A stretch of 64,000 nucleotides of DNA, taken from contig RFYV01000006.1 of the NCBI GenBank assembly GCA_009921265.1, positions 1 through 64,000 of the forward strand, read 5' to 3'. How positions within the stretch are numbered: position 1 is the stretch's first letter; each line of letters opens with the position of its first letter. The stretch comes from Betaproteobacteria bacterium (GTDB taxonomy: Bacteria; Pseudomonadota; Gammaproteobacteria; Burkholderiales; Burkholderiaceae_C). This document shows positions 46,720 through 55,707 of this stretch, piece by piece. A program made the translations under genes and the position numbers. The notes beneath the pieces were generated by a model. The model searched no databases. It had not been told where the DNA came from and worked only from the letters and a program-made list of their open reading frames with translations.

Positions 46720-48250
46720 ATGAACCCTCCGCTGCCTAAGAAAGATAAAATTATTTTTGGTATTTGTTGGGCGGTTTAGCGTTGAGTGGTGCAGGCGCTG
46801 CTTAGTCAAAAAAAGCCAGCAGTTCAGGTGGATCTGGCGGTAGCTTCGGTGGTTCAAGCGGTGGCACTGGTTCAAATAGCAACTCATCAACTGACACCAC
46901 TGCACCAGAAGTAGTCGATCTTGACAAAAACTCAGCGGGTATTCAAGCAACGAGTAATGGAACCGTCAGTCTTATTCAGGGGCATGCAGGACATCTGATC
47001 GCTGCAGATATTGCTCAACCAAATGTAGCAGACATTGCACACATCAAAATTACCATCGGTGGTGGAGGGTTGGATAATTCGCTTGACCGACTCGTTTTGG
47101 ATGTTGATCAAGCTTTAAGTGCAAACTTTAGCGCAAGCAATATTATTTTGGGCGGTATTTCTGGGTTGAGTTATTCATATGTGTTGTTGACCCATTTGAT
47201 AATGATTAGCAAAACGGATGGCAGTAACTTCAATGCCAGTACTGTGGATGATGTGATTGCATCAAATGGTGTTAAGGCAACGAGCAATTCATATATGGTT
47301 CGCACCTATGAAATTTCTTTTGTGGATGCAGCAGGAAATACAAGTGCTTCAGCTATTGCAATATGGGGTGAGATGGTAAAAATTAATTTAAATGATGTGC
47401 ATGCTAGCTTAGGTGGTTTTGTGATCAATGTTGAATTGGGCGGTGACATTTCAGGTGGGTCTGTCAGCAATGCGGGTGATGTCAATGATGACGAATATGC
47501 GGATCTGCTTCTTGGTGCGGCGGGTCCTAATGGATACGCTGGTAAAATCTATGTCACATACGGCGGTGCAAATTTTTTATCTGCCAATAATAATTTATAC
47601 GGTACTTCTAGCAACAACTCTTTAACTGGAACAAGTGCTTCAGAATCTTTTTTGCTGCCGACGGTAAAGACACACTCATTGGCAATGGCGGCGCTGATGT
47701 GATGAATGGTGGCAAAGGCAATGACATCTTTCAAATCAACGCCAGCAACATCACGGCTTTACAAAATGTAGCGGGTGCAGGTGGTAACACCACGCAGTTG
47801 TCAAAAATAGATGGCGGCACAGGCATTTACACCTTGCAACTAACAACGGGTGCTGGCAATTTAGATCTCACACAAATAAAAAATGTGGGCGCAGGCACAC
47901 CTGATGGTTTATCTCGTCTGGAGTCGATAGAAATTATTTACCTCAGTGTAGACAATTTAGCCAATGTGTTGAGGTTGTAATTAAAAGATGTCCTTGATTT
48001 GTCGGGCATGAATATTTTCAATACAGCTACTACAGCTGCTGTTAGTATCGCTTCTATTGGTGTAAGCTTAGGTCGGGATCAAATGGCCATTTGTGGAATG
48101 GTGGCCGATACGGTGGATTTGTCCAATTGGACAGCTACGACAACAGTGGTGACCTACGGCAGTCACCAATTGAAGGTATATTCGGGAACCAGCAGTTACG
48201 CTCAATTGCTGATTGATACCCAAATCGTGAATGCCAGCCACATCCTCTAA
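46720..48250 (+). pseudogene. Decayed surface/RTX-like protein gene with FG-GAP motif
   Basis: A single coding trace runs over three frames. A start ATG 46720 gives MNPPLPKKDKIIFGI; a shift near 46765 leads to GGLALSGAGAA, a signal-peptide-like end, then a TAG stop at 46803; after it a Gly/Ser linker, then TAPEVVDLDKNSAGIQ and the FG-GAP-like NAGDVNDDEYADLLLGAAG. At a T6 run near 47646 the frame shifts again and gives FAADGKDTLIGNGGADVMNGGKGND, an RTX-like repeat. A TAA at 47978 interrupts VLRL-LKDVLDLSGMN, and the tail ends at 48250. About 510 codons in total with two frameshifts and two stops. Intact relatives would be secreted or surface proteins. Homopolymer errors could explain one shift, not both stops. 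Confidence 0.8.
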
Positions 48251-49148
48251 TCTCGCCTCCTACCGCTTAGGCTTGTTTTTTGCCATTACAGGTGCAATTG
48301 CATTCGCGGGTAAAGCCATCATCATTAAGTTGGCTTATCGCTACAGCGTCGATCCTGTAAGCTTGATTACATTGCGCATGGCTTTTGCTTTGCCATTTTT
48401 TATTGTTCTTTCTTTATGGGCGATGCGCCAAACGCACGCCATCAACAATCCTTTGAGCTTAAAAGACAAATGGGGCGTGGTGGGTTTGGGCTTTATTGGT
48501 TACTACTTATCGAGCTTTGTAGATTTTTTGGGCTTGCAATACATCACAGCGAGTTTAGAGCGATTGATTTTGTATTTGAGTCCAACCATGGTAATTTTAT
48601 TAAGTTGGATGCTTTATAAAAAACCCATCAAACCCATTCGCATGCTGGCGATGGTGGTGAGTTACAGCGGCGTGATTTTGGTGCTGGGGCACGAAATTCA
48701 AATCACGGGTGACGCAGTGGTGTGGGGCAGCTTTTTAGTTTTTTTAAGCGCGGTGTTGTATGCGTGTTATTTAGTTTTTAGTGGACAGATGGTCAAGCGC
48801 ATTGGTGCGATGCGTTTGGTTGGCTTGGCTTCCACAGCTGCGTGCATTTTTACAATTACACAATTTTTTATATTAAATAATACTTCCAATATTGTTGTGC
48901 CTTTGCCTGTCATCCACTTGTCTATTCTCAATGCTTTGGTCTGTACCGTTGCTCCCATCTTGTTGGTGATGCTGGCGATCGAAAAAATAGGCGCGGGGTT
49001 AACATCACAGGTCGGCATGATTGGGCCCTTCGCAACCATTGGCATGGGTGTTTTTATTTTGGGTGAACCTTTCACTGCTTGGATTTTTGCAGGGACCGCT
49101 TTGGTTTTGGGCGGTGTATATTTGGCTTCTAAATATGGAGACGCATGA
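48231..49148 (+). CDS. EamA-family (DMT) transporter
   Basis: A 305-residue membrane protein with ten predicted spans in two EamA halves. GAIAFAGKAIIIKLAYRYSVDPVSLITLRMAFALPFF and the end-of-domain pattern GVILVLGHEI are typical; the second half ends with GPFATIGMGVFILGEPFTAWIFAGTALVLGGVYLA. Members export amino acids or metabolites, but the substrate cannot be told. The start overlaps the tail of the decayed gene, so this gene may have gained a new upstream region when that gene decayed. It overlaps the following gene at ATGATG. Confidence 0.88.
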   Translation: MPATSSNLASYRLGLFFAITGAIAFAGKAIIIKLAYRYSVDPVSLITLRMAFALPFFIVLSLWAMRQTHAINNPLSLKDKWGVVGLGFIGYYLSSFVDFLGLQYITASLERLILYLSPTMVILLSWMLYKKPIKPIRMLAMVVSYSGVILVLGHEIQITGDAVVWGSFLVFLSAVLYACYLVFSGQMVKRIGAMRLVGLASTAACIFTITQFFILNNTSNIVVPLPVIHLSILNALVCTVAPILLVMLAIEKIGAGLTSQVGMIGPFATIGMGVFILGEPFTAWIFAGTALVLGGVYLASKYGDA

Positions 49149-49942
49149 TGGACTTCGGAATCAAAGGTAAATGGGCATTGGTAGGAGGCGCGAGCAAGGG
49201 CTTGGGCCTAGGTTGTGCAACAGCTTTGGCCAAAGAAGGCTGCAATGTGGTGATCGTGGCGCGAGGTGCAGAGGCTTTAGTGCAAGCTGCAGCAACGCTT
49301 CGCACATGCGGCACTCAAATTTTGACAGTGGCCATGGATATCACGTCTGAGCAAGGGCGTGATGCAATTTGGAATGTCAAAGGCGGTCCTGGTAAAAACT
49401 TTGACATTGTGGTGACCAACGCAGGAGGCCCACCGCCTGGAGATTTTCGCGAATGGAATCGTGATGAATGGATTAAAGCGGTTGATGGCAATATGCTCAC
49501 ACCGATTGAATTAATAAAGGCAACAGTCGATGGAATGGCAGAGCGTGGCTTTGGTCGAATCGTCAACATCACATCGAGTTCTGTTAAAGCACCGATTGAT
49601 ATTTTGGGATTGTCCAATGGCGCGCGTAGTGGACTGACTGGTTTTGTTGCAGGTGTTGCACGCACGACTAAATTGGCTTCACGCAATGTCACCATCAACA
49701 ATTTATTACCAGGCGCTTTTGATACCGATCGACTCAAAAGCACTTTGCAAGGCGCGGCCAAAAAAACAGGTCAATCACAAGAGACAATTAGCGAAGCCAG
49801 AAAAAAAACCATTCCTGCGTTGCGTTTTGGTAACCCCGAAGAGTTTGGTCAAACTTGTGCATTTTTATGCAGTGCACAAGCCAGTTACATCACAGGTCAA
49901 AATGTGTTGATTGATGGTGGCGCTTACCCTGGCACTTATTGA
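49148..49942 (+). CDS. Short-chain dehydrogenase/reductase (FabG-like), atypical active site
   Basis: The Rossmann part is clear: ALVGGASKGLGLGCATALAKEGCNVVIVAR (cofactor glycine motif) and VTNAGGPPPGDF (the NAG motif). After NITSSSVKAPIDILGLSNGARSGLTGF the catalytic YxxxK is not seen: the aligned residues read SNGAR, so Tyr and Lys are replaced by Ser and Arg. The C-terminal ALRFGNPEEFGQTCAFLCSAQASYITGQNVLIDGG is normal. A 264-residue protein; often annotated 3-oxoacyl-ACP reductase, but that activity is doubtful. Start ATG 49148 or the adjacent 49145. Confidence 0.85.
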   Translation: MDFGIKGKWALVGGASKGLGLGCATALAKEGCNVVIVARGAEALVQAAATLRTCGTQILTVAMDITSEQGRDAIWNVKGGPGKNFDIVVTNAGGPPPGDFREWNRDEWIKAVDGNMLTPIELIKATVDGMAERGFGRIVNITSSSVKAPIDILGLSNGARSGLTGFVAGVARTTKLASRNVTINNLLPGAFDTDRLKSTLQGAAKKTGQSQETISEARKKTIPALRFGNPEEFGQTCAFLCSAQASYITGQNVLIDGGAYPGTY

Positions 49943-50859
49943 TTCGGTTTACGCGACGAAACATAAATGCCGCCCACAATTAATAGAAAGGCAATGGCGT
50001 GATAGATTTTGGGTGTATCACCTAATGCCAGTGAAGAAAAAATCGCTGCAAACAATGGGGTTAGGTTGCTAAAAAATCCTGCAATGTTGGGGCCTACGCG
50101 TTGCACGCCTAAGCCCCAGCATCGATAAGCCAAAATCGCAGGGCCAAGTGCCACGTAAATCAATGCCAAAGCTACAGGCCACCCCCAAACGATATGCGCA
50201 TCGGTGAGAGTCCATTCGGCGGTTGTTAGTGCGCTGGTCCAAACCAATCCCATTGTCACTTGTGCCATTAAAAAATAAGCCCAGTTGCTGCGTAACTCTG
50301 CAGGGTCTTTGTTGATGGATAGCATCCAACTGTAAACAGCCCAAGCAATCGTTGCAAGTATCACATACAAGTCACCAATCACCCATTTGACTTGAAGCAA
50401 ATTGTGCCAATCTCCGCGACTGAGCACCCATATCACCCCCATGATCGATAAACATGCGCCTGCGATTTGTCGCATCTGTATGGTTTGTTTAAAAAACAAG
50501 GCACCAACAGCCAGCATGAAAACAGGAGAGCTTGATGCAACCAATGTGACGTTGATGGGTGACGAGGTATGCAAGGCCATGTATTGAAATGTGTTGTAAC
50601 AGCCCACTCCAAGTAAAGATAAAACCGCATAGCGTCTCCAATTGGGCCAAAGCGGACTGCTGAGTCTGAGTACTGGATAGGCAAGGGGAAGCAGAAATAC
50701 AAAAGCCGTGGCCCATCGTAAAAAATTAAGGGTAACGGGCGGTACTAACTCATAAATGAGGCGACCGACCACGGCATTACCCGCCCATAAAAGAGCGGGA
50801 ATCACCAATAAAAAAGCGTTAAATGGGGTGAGTGCTGATGTTGTGCTGGATGTAGTCAT
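49936..50859 (-). CDS. EamA-family (DMT) transporter
   Basis: A second EamA protein, 307 residues with ten membrane spans: LLVIPALLWAGNAVVGRLIYELVPPVTLNFLRWATAFVFLLPLAYPVL, GVGCYNTFQYMALHTSSPINVTLVASSSPVFMLAVGALFFKQTIQMRQIAGACLSIMGVIWVLSRGD, and GFFSNLTPLFAAIFSSLALGDTPKIYHAIAFLLIVGGIYVSS. It belongs to a different branch than the exporter at 48231. Its end overlaps the dehydrogenase end by seven bases on the opposite strand. Confidence 0.88.
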   Translation of the reverse strand: MTTSSTTSALTPFNAFLLVIPALLWAGNAVVGRLIYELVPPVTLNFLRWATAFVFLLPLAYPVLRLSSPLWPNWRRYAVLSLLGVGCYNTFQYMALHTSSPINVTLVASSSPVFMLAVGALFFKQTIQMRQIAGACLSIMGVIWVLSRGDWHNLLQVKWVIGDLYVILATIAWAVYSWMLSINKDPAELRSNWAYFLMAQVTMGLVWTSALTTAEWTLTDAHIVWGWPVALALIYVALGPAILAYRCWGLGVQRVGPNIAGFFSNLTPLFAAIFSSLALGDTPKIYHAIAFLLIVGGIYVSSRKPNQ

Positions 50860-50991
50860 AGGGGGTGACTCTATCTGATTTTTTTACTAGAGCGACAAGC
50901 AAGGGATAATGATTCGTGGCAGGATAGATGCCTTGCATTTGCATGGTGCAACTGTTCATACGGTTCAAAAATAAGATCAAGGAGTTTTTTT

Positions 50992-51975
50992 ATGAGTAAA
51001 GCCATACGCATTGACCAAATCGGTGGTCCAGAAGTTTTAAAAATGGTTGACGTGACGGTGGGTGAGCCAGGAGATGGCGAAATTCGCATTCGTCACAAAG
51101 CAGTGGGTTTGAATTTCATCGACGTCTATCAACGCTCGGGTTTGTATCCATTTCCTATGCCCTTGCGTTTGGGTATGGAAGCCTCTGGCGTTATCGAGGC
51201 CGTTGGCAAAGGCGTAACACATTTAAAAGTCGGCGACCGCGCCGCATATGCCAGCCAGCCACCCGGAAGCTATTGTGAAGAACGCGTGATGCCCGCCAAA
51301 TGCGTTTGCAAATTACCCGATGACATTAGTTTTGAAGAAGGTGCGGCCATGATGCTCAAAGGTCTTACCGCGCAATATTTGCTCAAGCGAACATTGCCAC
51401 AAGGTGGACTTCAAACGGGTGACTTCGTGTTGTTTCATGCAGCCGCTGGTGGTGTGGGCTTGATTGCGAGTCAATGGGCCAAAGCATTGGGTTATCAACT
51501 CATTGGCACTGCTGGTAGTGATGAAAAATGTGCGCTTGCTAAAGCGCATGGTGCATCGCATGTCATCAATTACAGCAAAGAAGATTTTTTAGTCAAGGTT
51601 AAAGAAATCACTGGCGGTAAAGGTGTCAAAGTGGTTTATGACTCAGTGGGTAAAGACACTTGGGATAAATCATTGGATTGTTTGTCACCGTTTGGTTTGA
51701 TGGCAAGCTTTGGTAATGCGTCTGGTCCAGTCGCGCCGTTTGCGCCTGGTATTTTGGGTGGCAAAGGTTCGATCTATGTAACGCGCCAAACTTTGTTCAC
51801 ACACATCACATCGCGTGAAACCACACAAGCGATGGCTGACGATTTATTTTCAGTGGTGAGTAGTGGTAAAGTCAAAATCAGAATTGATCAAACTTTTCCG
51901 CTTGAACAAGTGAAAGAAGCGCATATTGCATTAGAAGCGCGCAAAACAACGGGTTGCACCATACTGACGCTATAA
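50992..51975 (+). CDS. Zinc-independent quinone oxidoreductase (Qor family)
   Basis: A medium-chain reductase of 327 residues using NADPH. Signatures: AVGLNFIDVYQRSGLYPFPMPLRLGMEASGVIEAVGKGV, KLPDDISFEEGAAMMLKGLTAQYLL and the cofactor loop LFHAAAGGVGLIASQWAKALGYQLIGTAGSDEK. The zinc-binding residues of alcohol dehydrogenases are absent, as in quinone reductases of the QOR1/crystallin type. An AAGGAG sequence lies about 10 bases before ATG 50992. It converges with miaB. Confidence 0.92.
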   Translation: MSKAIRIDQIGGPEVLKMVDVTVGEPGDGEIRIRHKAVGLNFIDVYQRSGLYPFPMPLRLGMEASGVIEAVGKGVTHLKVGDRAAYASQPPGSYCEERVMPAKCVCKLPDDISFEEGAAMMLKGLTAQYLLKRTLPQGGLQTGDFVLFHAAAGGVGLIASQWAKALGYQLIGTAGSDEKCALAKAHGASHVINYSKEDFLVKVKEITGGKGVKVVYDSVGKDTWDKSLDCLSPFGLMASFGNASGPVAPFAPGILGGKGSIYVTRQTLFTHITSRETTQAMADDLFSVVSSGKVKIRIDQTFPLEQVKEAHIALEARKTTGCTILTL

Positions 51976-51992
51976 GTGTTACGAAGTGGAGT

Positions 51993-53324
51993 TTACACCA
52001 CCACTTCGCCTCGCAAGGAATGGGGCAAGGCTTGTGTGATGCGCATATTCATGAGTTGCCCCACCAAGCGGGCACTTTGCGGGCCGCCATCAAAATTAAC
52101 AATGCGATTGCAAACGGTGCGACCCATTAATTCGGTCGCACTTTTGCGTGATGGCCCTTCCACCAAAATTCGCTCGAGTGTGCCCACTTTGCTTTCGCTG
52201 ATGCGACGAGCATTGGCTTCGATGGTGGTTTGTAAATGTTGCAAGCGTTGAAGTTTGATGTTGTGCGGTGTGGTGTCTTCTAAATTGGCCGCAGGTGTGC
52301 CAGGGCGTGGACTAAAAACAAAACTGAATGACGCGTCAAAACTCAAATCGTTGATGAGTTTCATCATCTGATCAAAGTCGGCTTGCGTCTCACCCGGAAA
52401 ACCCACAATAAAGTCGGAGCTCAAAGACAAGTTGGGGCGAATAGCACGTAATTTTTTAATCGTGCTTTTGTATTCCATCGCTGTGTAACCGCGCTTCATG
52501 GCCATCAAGATGCGATCGCTGCCGTGTTGAACGGGCAAATGCAAATGACTGACGAGTTGCGGAATTTTGGCGTACACGTCGATGAGTCGTTGTGTGAATT
52601 CATTGGGATGACTTGTGGTGTAGCGAATGCGCTCGATACCTGGAATTTCTGCCACGTATTCGAGTAGCAATGCAAAGTCTGCAATCTCTGAGGTGTTGCC
52701 CATGGGACCGCGATACGCATTGACGTTTTGACCCAGCAGTGTGATTTCTTTGACGCCTTGCGCAGCGAGGCCCGCCACTTCGGTGAGCACGTCGTCAAAG
52801 GGTCGATTGATTTCTTCGCCGCGCGTGTAAGGCACAACGCAATAACTGCAATATTTGGAGCAACCCTCCATGATGCTGACAAATGCCGAAGAGCCTTCAA
52901 CGCGCGCAGGTGGCAAGTGATCAAATTTTTCTATTTCGGGAAAAGAAATATCGACTTGTGGACGCTTTTGTAACTCGCGTTGATTGAGTAGATCGGGCAA
53001 GCGATGCAAAGTTTGCGGACCAAACACAACATCCACATAAGGCGCTCGCTCAATGATTGTGGCGCCTTCTTGACTGGCGACGCACCCACCCACAGCAATC
53101 TTGACGCCTTTTTTCTTCAGATGTTTGACGCGGCCTAAATCTGAAAAAACTTTTTCTTGCGCTTTTTCTCGCACCGAACACGTGTTGAAAAGTATCAAGT
53201 CAGCTTGATTGACGTCGGTGGTTTGTTCGTAACCTTGGGCTTGGTGCAAAACATCGGCCATTTTGTCCGAGTCGTACACATTCATTTGGCAGCCGAATGT
53301 TTTAATAAAAACTTTGGGGCTCAT
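51993..53324 (-). CDS. miaB: MiaB, tRNA-2-methylthio-N6-dimethylallyladenosine synthase
   Basis: MiaB is a radical-SAM methylthiotransferase that thiomethylates i6A37 in tRNAs. The N-terminal UPF0004 domain has [30 protein letters not shown] and [10 protein letters not shown] (three Cys for the auxiliary cluster); the radical-SAM motif is [22 protein letters not shown]; the C-terminal TRAM domain has [12 protein letters not shown]. Length 443 is normal. The partners ybeZ/ybeY, commonly downstream in Burkholderiales, are not seen here. Confidence 0.96.
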   Translation of the reverse strand: MSPKVFIKTFGCQMNVYDSDKMADVLHQAQGYEQTTDVNQADLILFNTCSVREKAQEKVFSDLGRVKHLKKKGVKIAVGGCVASQEGATIIERAPYVDVVFGPQTLHRLPDLLNQRELQKRPQVDISFPEIEKFDHLPPARVEGSSAFVSIMEGCSKYCSYCVVPYTRGEEINRPFDDVLTEVAGLAAQGVKEITLLGQNVNAYRGPMGNTSEIADFALLLEYVAEIPGIERIRYTTSHPNEFTQRLIDVYAKIPQLVSHLHLPVQHGSDRILMAMKRGYTAMEYKSTIKKLRAIRPNLSLSSDFIVGFPGETQADFDQMMKLINDLSFDASFSFVFSPRPGTPAANLEDTTPHNIKLQRLQHLQTTIEANARRISESKVGTLERILVEGPSRKSATELMGRTVCNRIVNFDGGPQSARLVGQLMNMRITQALPHSLRGEVVV

Positions 53325-53360
53325 GATTGAGCCCTAAAGAGGGGGTGCGGGCAGCGGTTC

Positions 53361-53659
53361 ATGGTGTTGATCCAGAGGCTGTTGATGAAGAGGAGAATTG
53401 TAGCGGAGCTTTTTTTCACAAAAGGAAGCTACAAAGGTATTCCCGCCCAATACAGTGTTCGAATTGAACTAATGTTGGACCGTTTCGTCGTCTCCAAGGA
53501 GGCTGAAGATATGAATTTGCCTGGCTATAAATTCCATAAACTTAAAGGCGTGATGAAAAAGGAATACGCCGTTTCAGTCACTGGACAGTGGCGAATTACT
53601 TTTTACTTTTAAATTTTTTAGCGAGGATGCCCAACGTTAATTTGAAGGACTACCACTGA
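53361..53659 (+). pseudogene. higB: higB toxin gene remnant (RelE/HigB family), frameshifted
   Basis: The readable part ELFFTKGSYKGIPAQYSVRIE ... EDMNLPGYKFHKLKGVMKKEYAVSVTGQWRITF matches HigB, an mRNA interferase acting on the ribosome. After WRITFYF the frame ends at 53612, but the family C-terminus continues in two other frames: KFFSEDA (53611 onward) and NVNLKDYH (53633-53656), then a stop at 53657-53659. So two frameshifts break the end, and the N-terminal 10-15 residues also do not match. The stop overlaps the antitoxin start as in intact higBA pairs. Confidence 0.78.
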
Positions 53660-53733
53660 TGAAGTCATTACGAAATCCCCATCGCAAGTCGCCCACTAAT
53701 CTTTCATTAGGTTGCGTATTTGGAAAAAACTAA
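53659..53733 (+). pseudogene. higA: higA antitoxin remnant
   Basis: MKSLRNPHRKSPTNLSLG is the beginning of HigA-type antitoxins (usually MKSLRNP followed by PTHPGE and a helix-turn-helix domain). Here the frame stops after 24 residues; the helix-turn-helix is absent. It overlaps the end of the higB remnant by one base, the gene order of the intact module. It is too short to act as an antitoxin. Confidence 0.65.
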
Positions 53734-53741
53734 ATTCCAAC

Positions 53742-53855
53742 TTACCACTCTAATGTCCGTTTGCTTTTGGTTAGTGGCTCGGGGCCATTGCCTCTTTGAT
53801 CGATTAAACGATATAGGTCAGCGCGAGCTTCGCTTGCAGTGAGTGTGGTGGCCAT
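53742..53855 (-). pseudogene. Phd/YefM-type antitoxin remnant
   Basis: MATTLTASEARADLYRLIDQ is the N-terminal DNA-binding part of YefM/Phd antitoxins. After it the sequence departs from the family and stops at residue 37, while intact proteins have about 80-90. No YoeB/Doc toxin follows. An upstream frame in the same phase begins at 53930, but the conserved start is ATG 53855. It lies tail to tail with the higBA remnant. Confidence 0.65.
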
Positions 53856-53952
53856 GAATGCTTCTCCTGAAACTATAGTACGCAAAAGCGTACGTCGTGC
53901 TAAGCCAAAGAAGTTGGGCTCTATTTGCAAAATATCCAGTTAAGATGTTTCT

Positions 53953-54336
53953 ATGACTACTTTTACAAAAACCATTCTCTTTACCGACACCGATGGACGC
54001 GCTCGCTTCAAGCATGAAGAGATCGCACTCTCTGAAGGTTCCCCGCAATCCATGCTTTCGCAATTAATGCCCAGCGGCGGAATGCAGCTGCGCATGAGTC
54101 CCGTTGGATTTCGCAGTCAATTTCATGTGAGCCCACATCCACAATGGGTTTTTATCTTGCAAGGGCAGATGGAAATCTTTTTGCAAGTCGGCACGTCAAA
54201 GGTATTTTCGCCAGGCGATCATTTTTATTCGGCTGACGTATTGCCACAAGGCGCTACTTTTGATCCAAAGGTGCACGGTCATTGGAGTCGCCAAGTGGGC
54301 CCCGACCCCTTGCAAACCTTGTTTGTGCGCGCTTAA
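53953..54336 (+). CDS. Cupin-domain protein of unknown substrate
   Basis: A 127-residue small cupin. The first motif is approximated by FRSQFHVSPHPQWVFILQGQMEIFLQVG, giving two His and a Gln/Glu position, and the second by FSPGDHFYSADVLPQGATFDPKVHGHWS. Such small cupins bind a metal and range from isomerases to sensors; no substrate can be assigned. Upstream lies the toxin-antitoxin graveyard, downstream the carbonic anhydrase gene. Confidence 0.75.
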   Translation: MTTFTKTILFTDTDGRARFKHEEIALSEGSPQSMLSQLMPSGGMQLRMSPVGFRSQFHVSPHPQWVFILQGQMEIFLQVGTSKVFSPGDHFYSADVLPQGATFDPKVHGHWSRQVGPDPLQTLFVRA

Positions 54337-54391
54337 ACAAAGATTAAATTTTTAAATGAATTGATAAGTATTCATTTTATTAAATGAGAGT

Positions 54392-54419
54392 TAAAGATTT
54401 TGGGGATAAGTGCCGATAC
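54392..54419 (+). promoter_or_regulatory. Sigma-28 (FliA)-like promoter before the carbonic anhydrase gene
   Basis: TAAAGATT (54392-54399) and GCCGATAC (54412-54419) match the flagellar sigma-28 consensus TAAAGTTT/GCCGATAA at seven of eight positions in each half. The distance from TAAA to GCCGATAC is 16 bases rather than the optimal 15. The predicted start of transcription lies about 70 bases before the gene at 54496, and fliA itself is at 63745. Confidence 0.5.
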
Positions 54420-54495
54420 GGTAGCACTGACCTAGCGTTCGGCACGACAATGTCGTTCATTGGTGTTTTCGTTCACTCAATTTTTAAGTGCGACC

Positions 54496-55707
54496 ATGAA
54501 AAAGTATCTCAGAATTATTTTAGAAGTCCTCTTGGCCATGTTGTTGGTTGGAGCCGCTGCTATGGCGTATTGGAACTATGCCGGTAAAAAGCATATTTCA
54601 TATGAACTTGCCGAAGTAACGGAGCAAGTGGATGAAGCCAAAGAAGCTCTTGAAAAAGCCGAAGAGGAGATGAAAGAGCTCAAAGAAAATATTGAAAAAC
54701 TCGAAACCAGCGTTCGACAGATCGATTCACTTAAAGCTGCTTTTGCCAACGGTATTGTTTTGCAAGATGTTGAAACTTCTTATAAAGGACAAAAAACTTT
54801 GAGTGCAGAGCGTCAAGTGGGTATTGCTGCGTTGCGATTGCTCACCAACGGTGTAAACGATCCTGAAACAGTTGCGGCATTTCAAAAATCATTAGAAATG
54901 TCGGAGTGGGGCAAAAATCTTCAAACCGTTTGCGCTGCGCAAAATGCGTTGGCCGCAGCGGGTCAAAAAGTTCAAGTCTTGTCTGATTGCAAAACGCCAG
55001 AAAAAGATCAGCACGGCGGCAAAGAAAAATCAGCTAAAAACGCGCACGATGTTCATTGGGGCTACGAGGGCGATAACGGTCCTGAGCATTGGGGCGCTAG
55101 CTTTCCAATTTGCGGAAAAGGTAAAAAACAATCTCCACTTAATATTGTTGGCCCATTTGAAAAATCAAAAGACGTGTTGTCTTTGAGTTACAAAGAAGGC
55201 CCACTCAAAATATTAAACAACGGCCATACGATTCAGGTGAATGTGGAGCCAGGTAGCAAATTAACGATTGGCAAAGAAGAGTTTGACTTATTGCAATTTC
55301 ACTTCCATCGCCCCAGCGAAGAGCAGGTTGATGGAAAAAATGCAGCCATGGTTGCGCACTTTGTTCACAAGAGCAAGGAAGGTAAATTGTCCGTGATTGG
55401 TGTGTTGCTTAACGAAGGCAAAGACAGCGCTGCCATTAAAACTTTGTGGGCTAACTTGCCACCCAAAGAAGGTGAAGAGTATTTGCCTGCGAAGGTTGCA
55501 TTCAATCCAGGTACGATGTTGCCAAAAGATTTAGGCTTTTATAACTATGAAGGTTCGCTCACAACACCTCCCTGTACAGAGGGTGTGAATTTTTATATTC
55601 TTAAAACACCAGTTGATATTTCTAAAGCACAGTTGGCAAAATTCCCGTTCAAGATGAACGCGCGCCCTGTGCAAAACCTCAACGGTCGCAAAATAAGCGC
55701 GGGTTAA
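54496..55707 (+). CDS. Membrane-anchored alpha-type carbonic anhydrase with coiled-coil stalk
   Basis: The C-terminal half (about residues 183-400) is an alpha carbonic anhydrase: HWGYEG ... PEHWG, KQSPLNI, zinc ligands H269 and H271 in LLQFHFHRPSEE, third ligand H288 in AMVAHFVHK, and SLTTPPCTEG for the substrate pocket. The enzyme interconverts CO2 and bicarbonate, here on the outer side of the inner membrane. Residues 5-27 form a membrane anchor, residues about 36-80 a charged coiled coil (EVTEQVDEAKEALEKAEEEM), then a helical spacer. This stalk is unusual; bacterial alpha enzymes are mostly free periplasmic proteins of about 240 residues. Start ATG 54496 is chosen for the anchor. Its stop codon abuts that of fliN with no gap. 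Confidence 0.9.
   Translation: MKKYLRIILEVLLAMLLVGAAAMAYWNYAGKKHISYELAEVTEQVDEAKEALEKAEEEMKELKENIEKLETSVRQIDSLKAAFANGIVLQDVETSYKGQKTLSAERQVGIAALRLLTNGVNDPETVAAFQKSLEMSEWGKNLQTVCAAQNALAAAGQKVQVLSDCKTPEKDQHGGKEKSAKNAHDVHWGYEGDNGPEHWGASFPICGKGKKQSPLNIVGPFEKSKDVLSLSYKEGPLKILNNGHTIQVNVEPGSKLTIGKEEFDLLQFHFHRPSEEQVDGKNAAMVAHFVHKSKEGKLSVIGVLLNEGKDSAAIKTLWANLPPKEGEEYLPAKVAFNPGTMLPKDLGFYNYEGSLTTPPCTEGVNFYILKTPVDISKAQLAKFPFKMNARPVQNLNGRKISAG

Noticed and set aside
51983-52008. Inverted repeat CGAAGTGG/CCACTTCG at the qor-miaB junction as terminator
   Set aside because: It overlaps the miaB coding end and lacks a T run in either direction, so it is not called.
51976-52251. Plus-strand frame after the quinone reductase
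   Set aside because: Antisense to the conserved 3' end of miaB; starts at the reductase stop and has no ribosome site.
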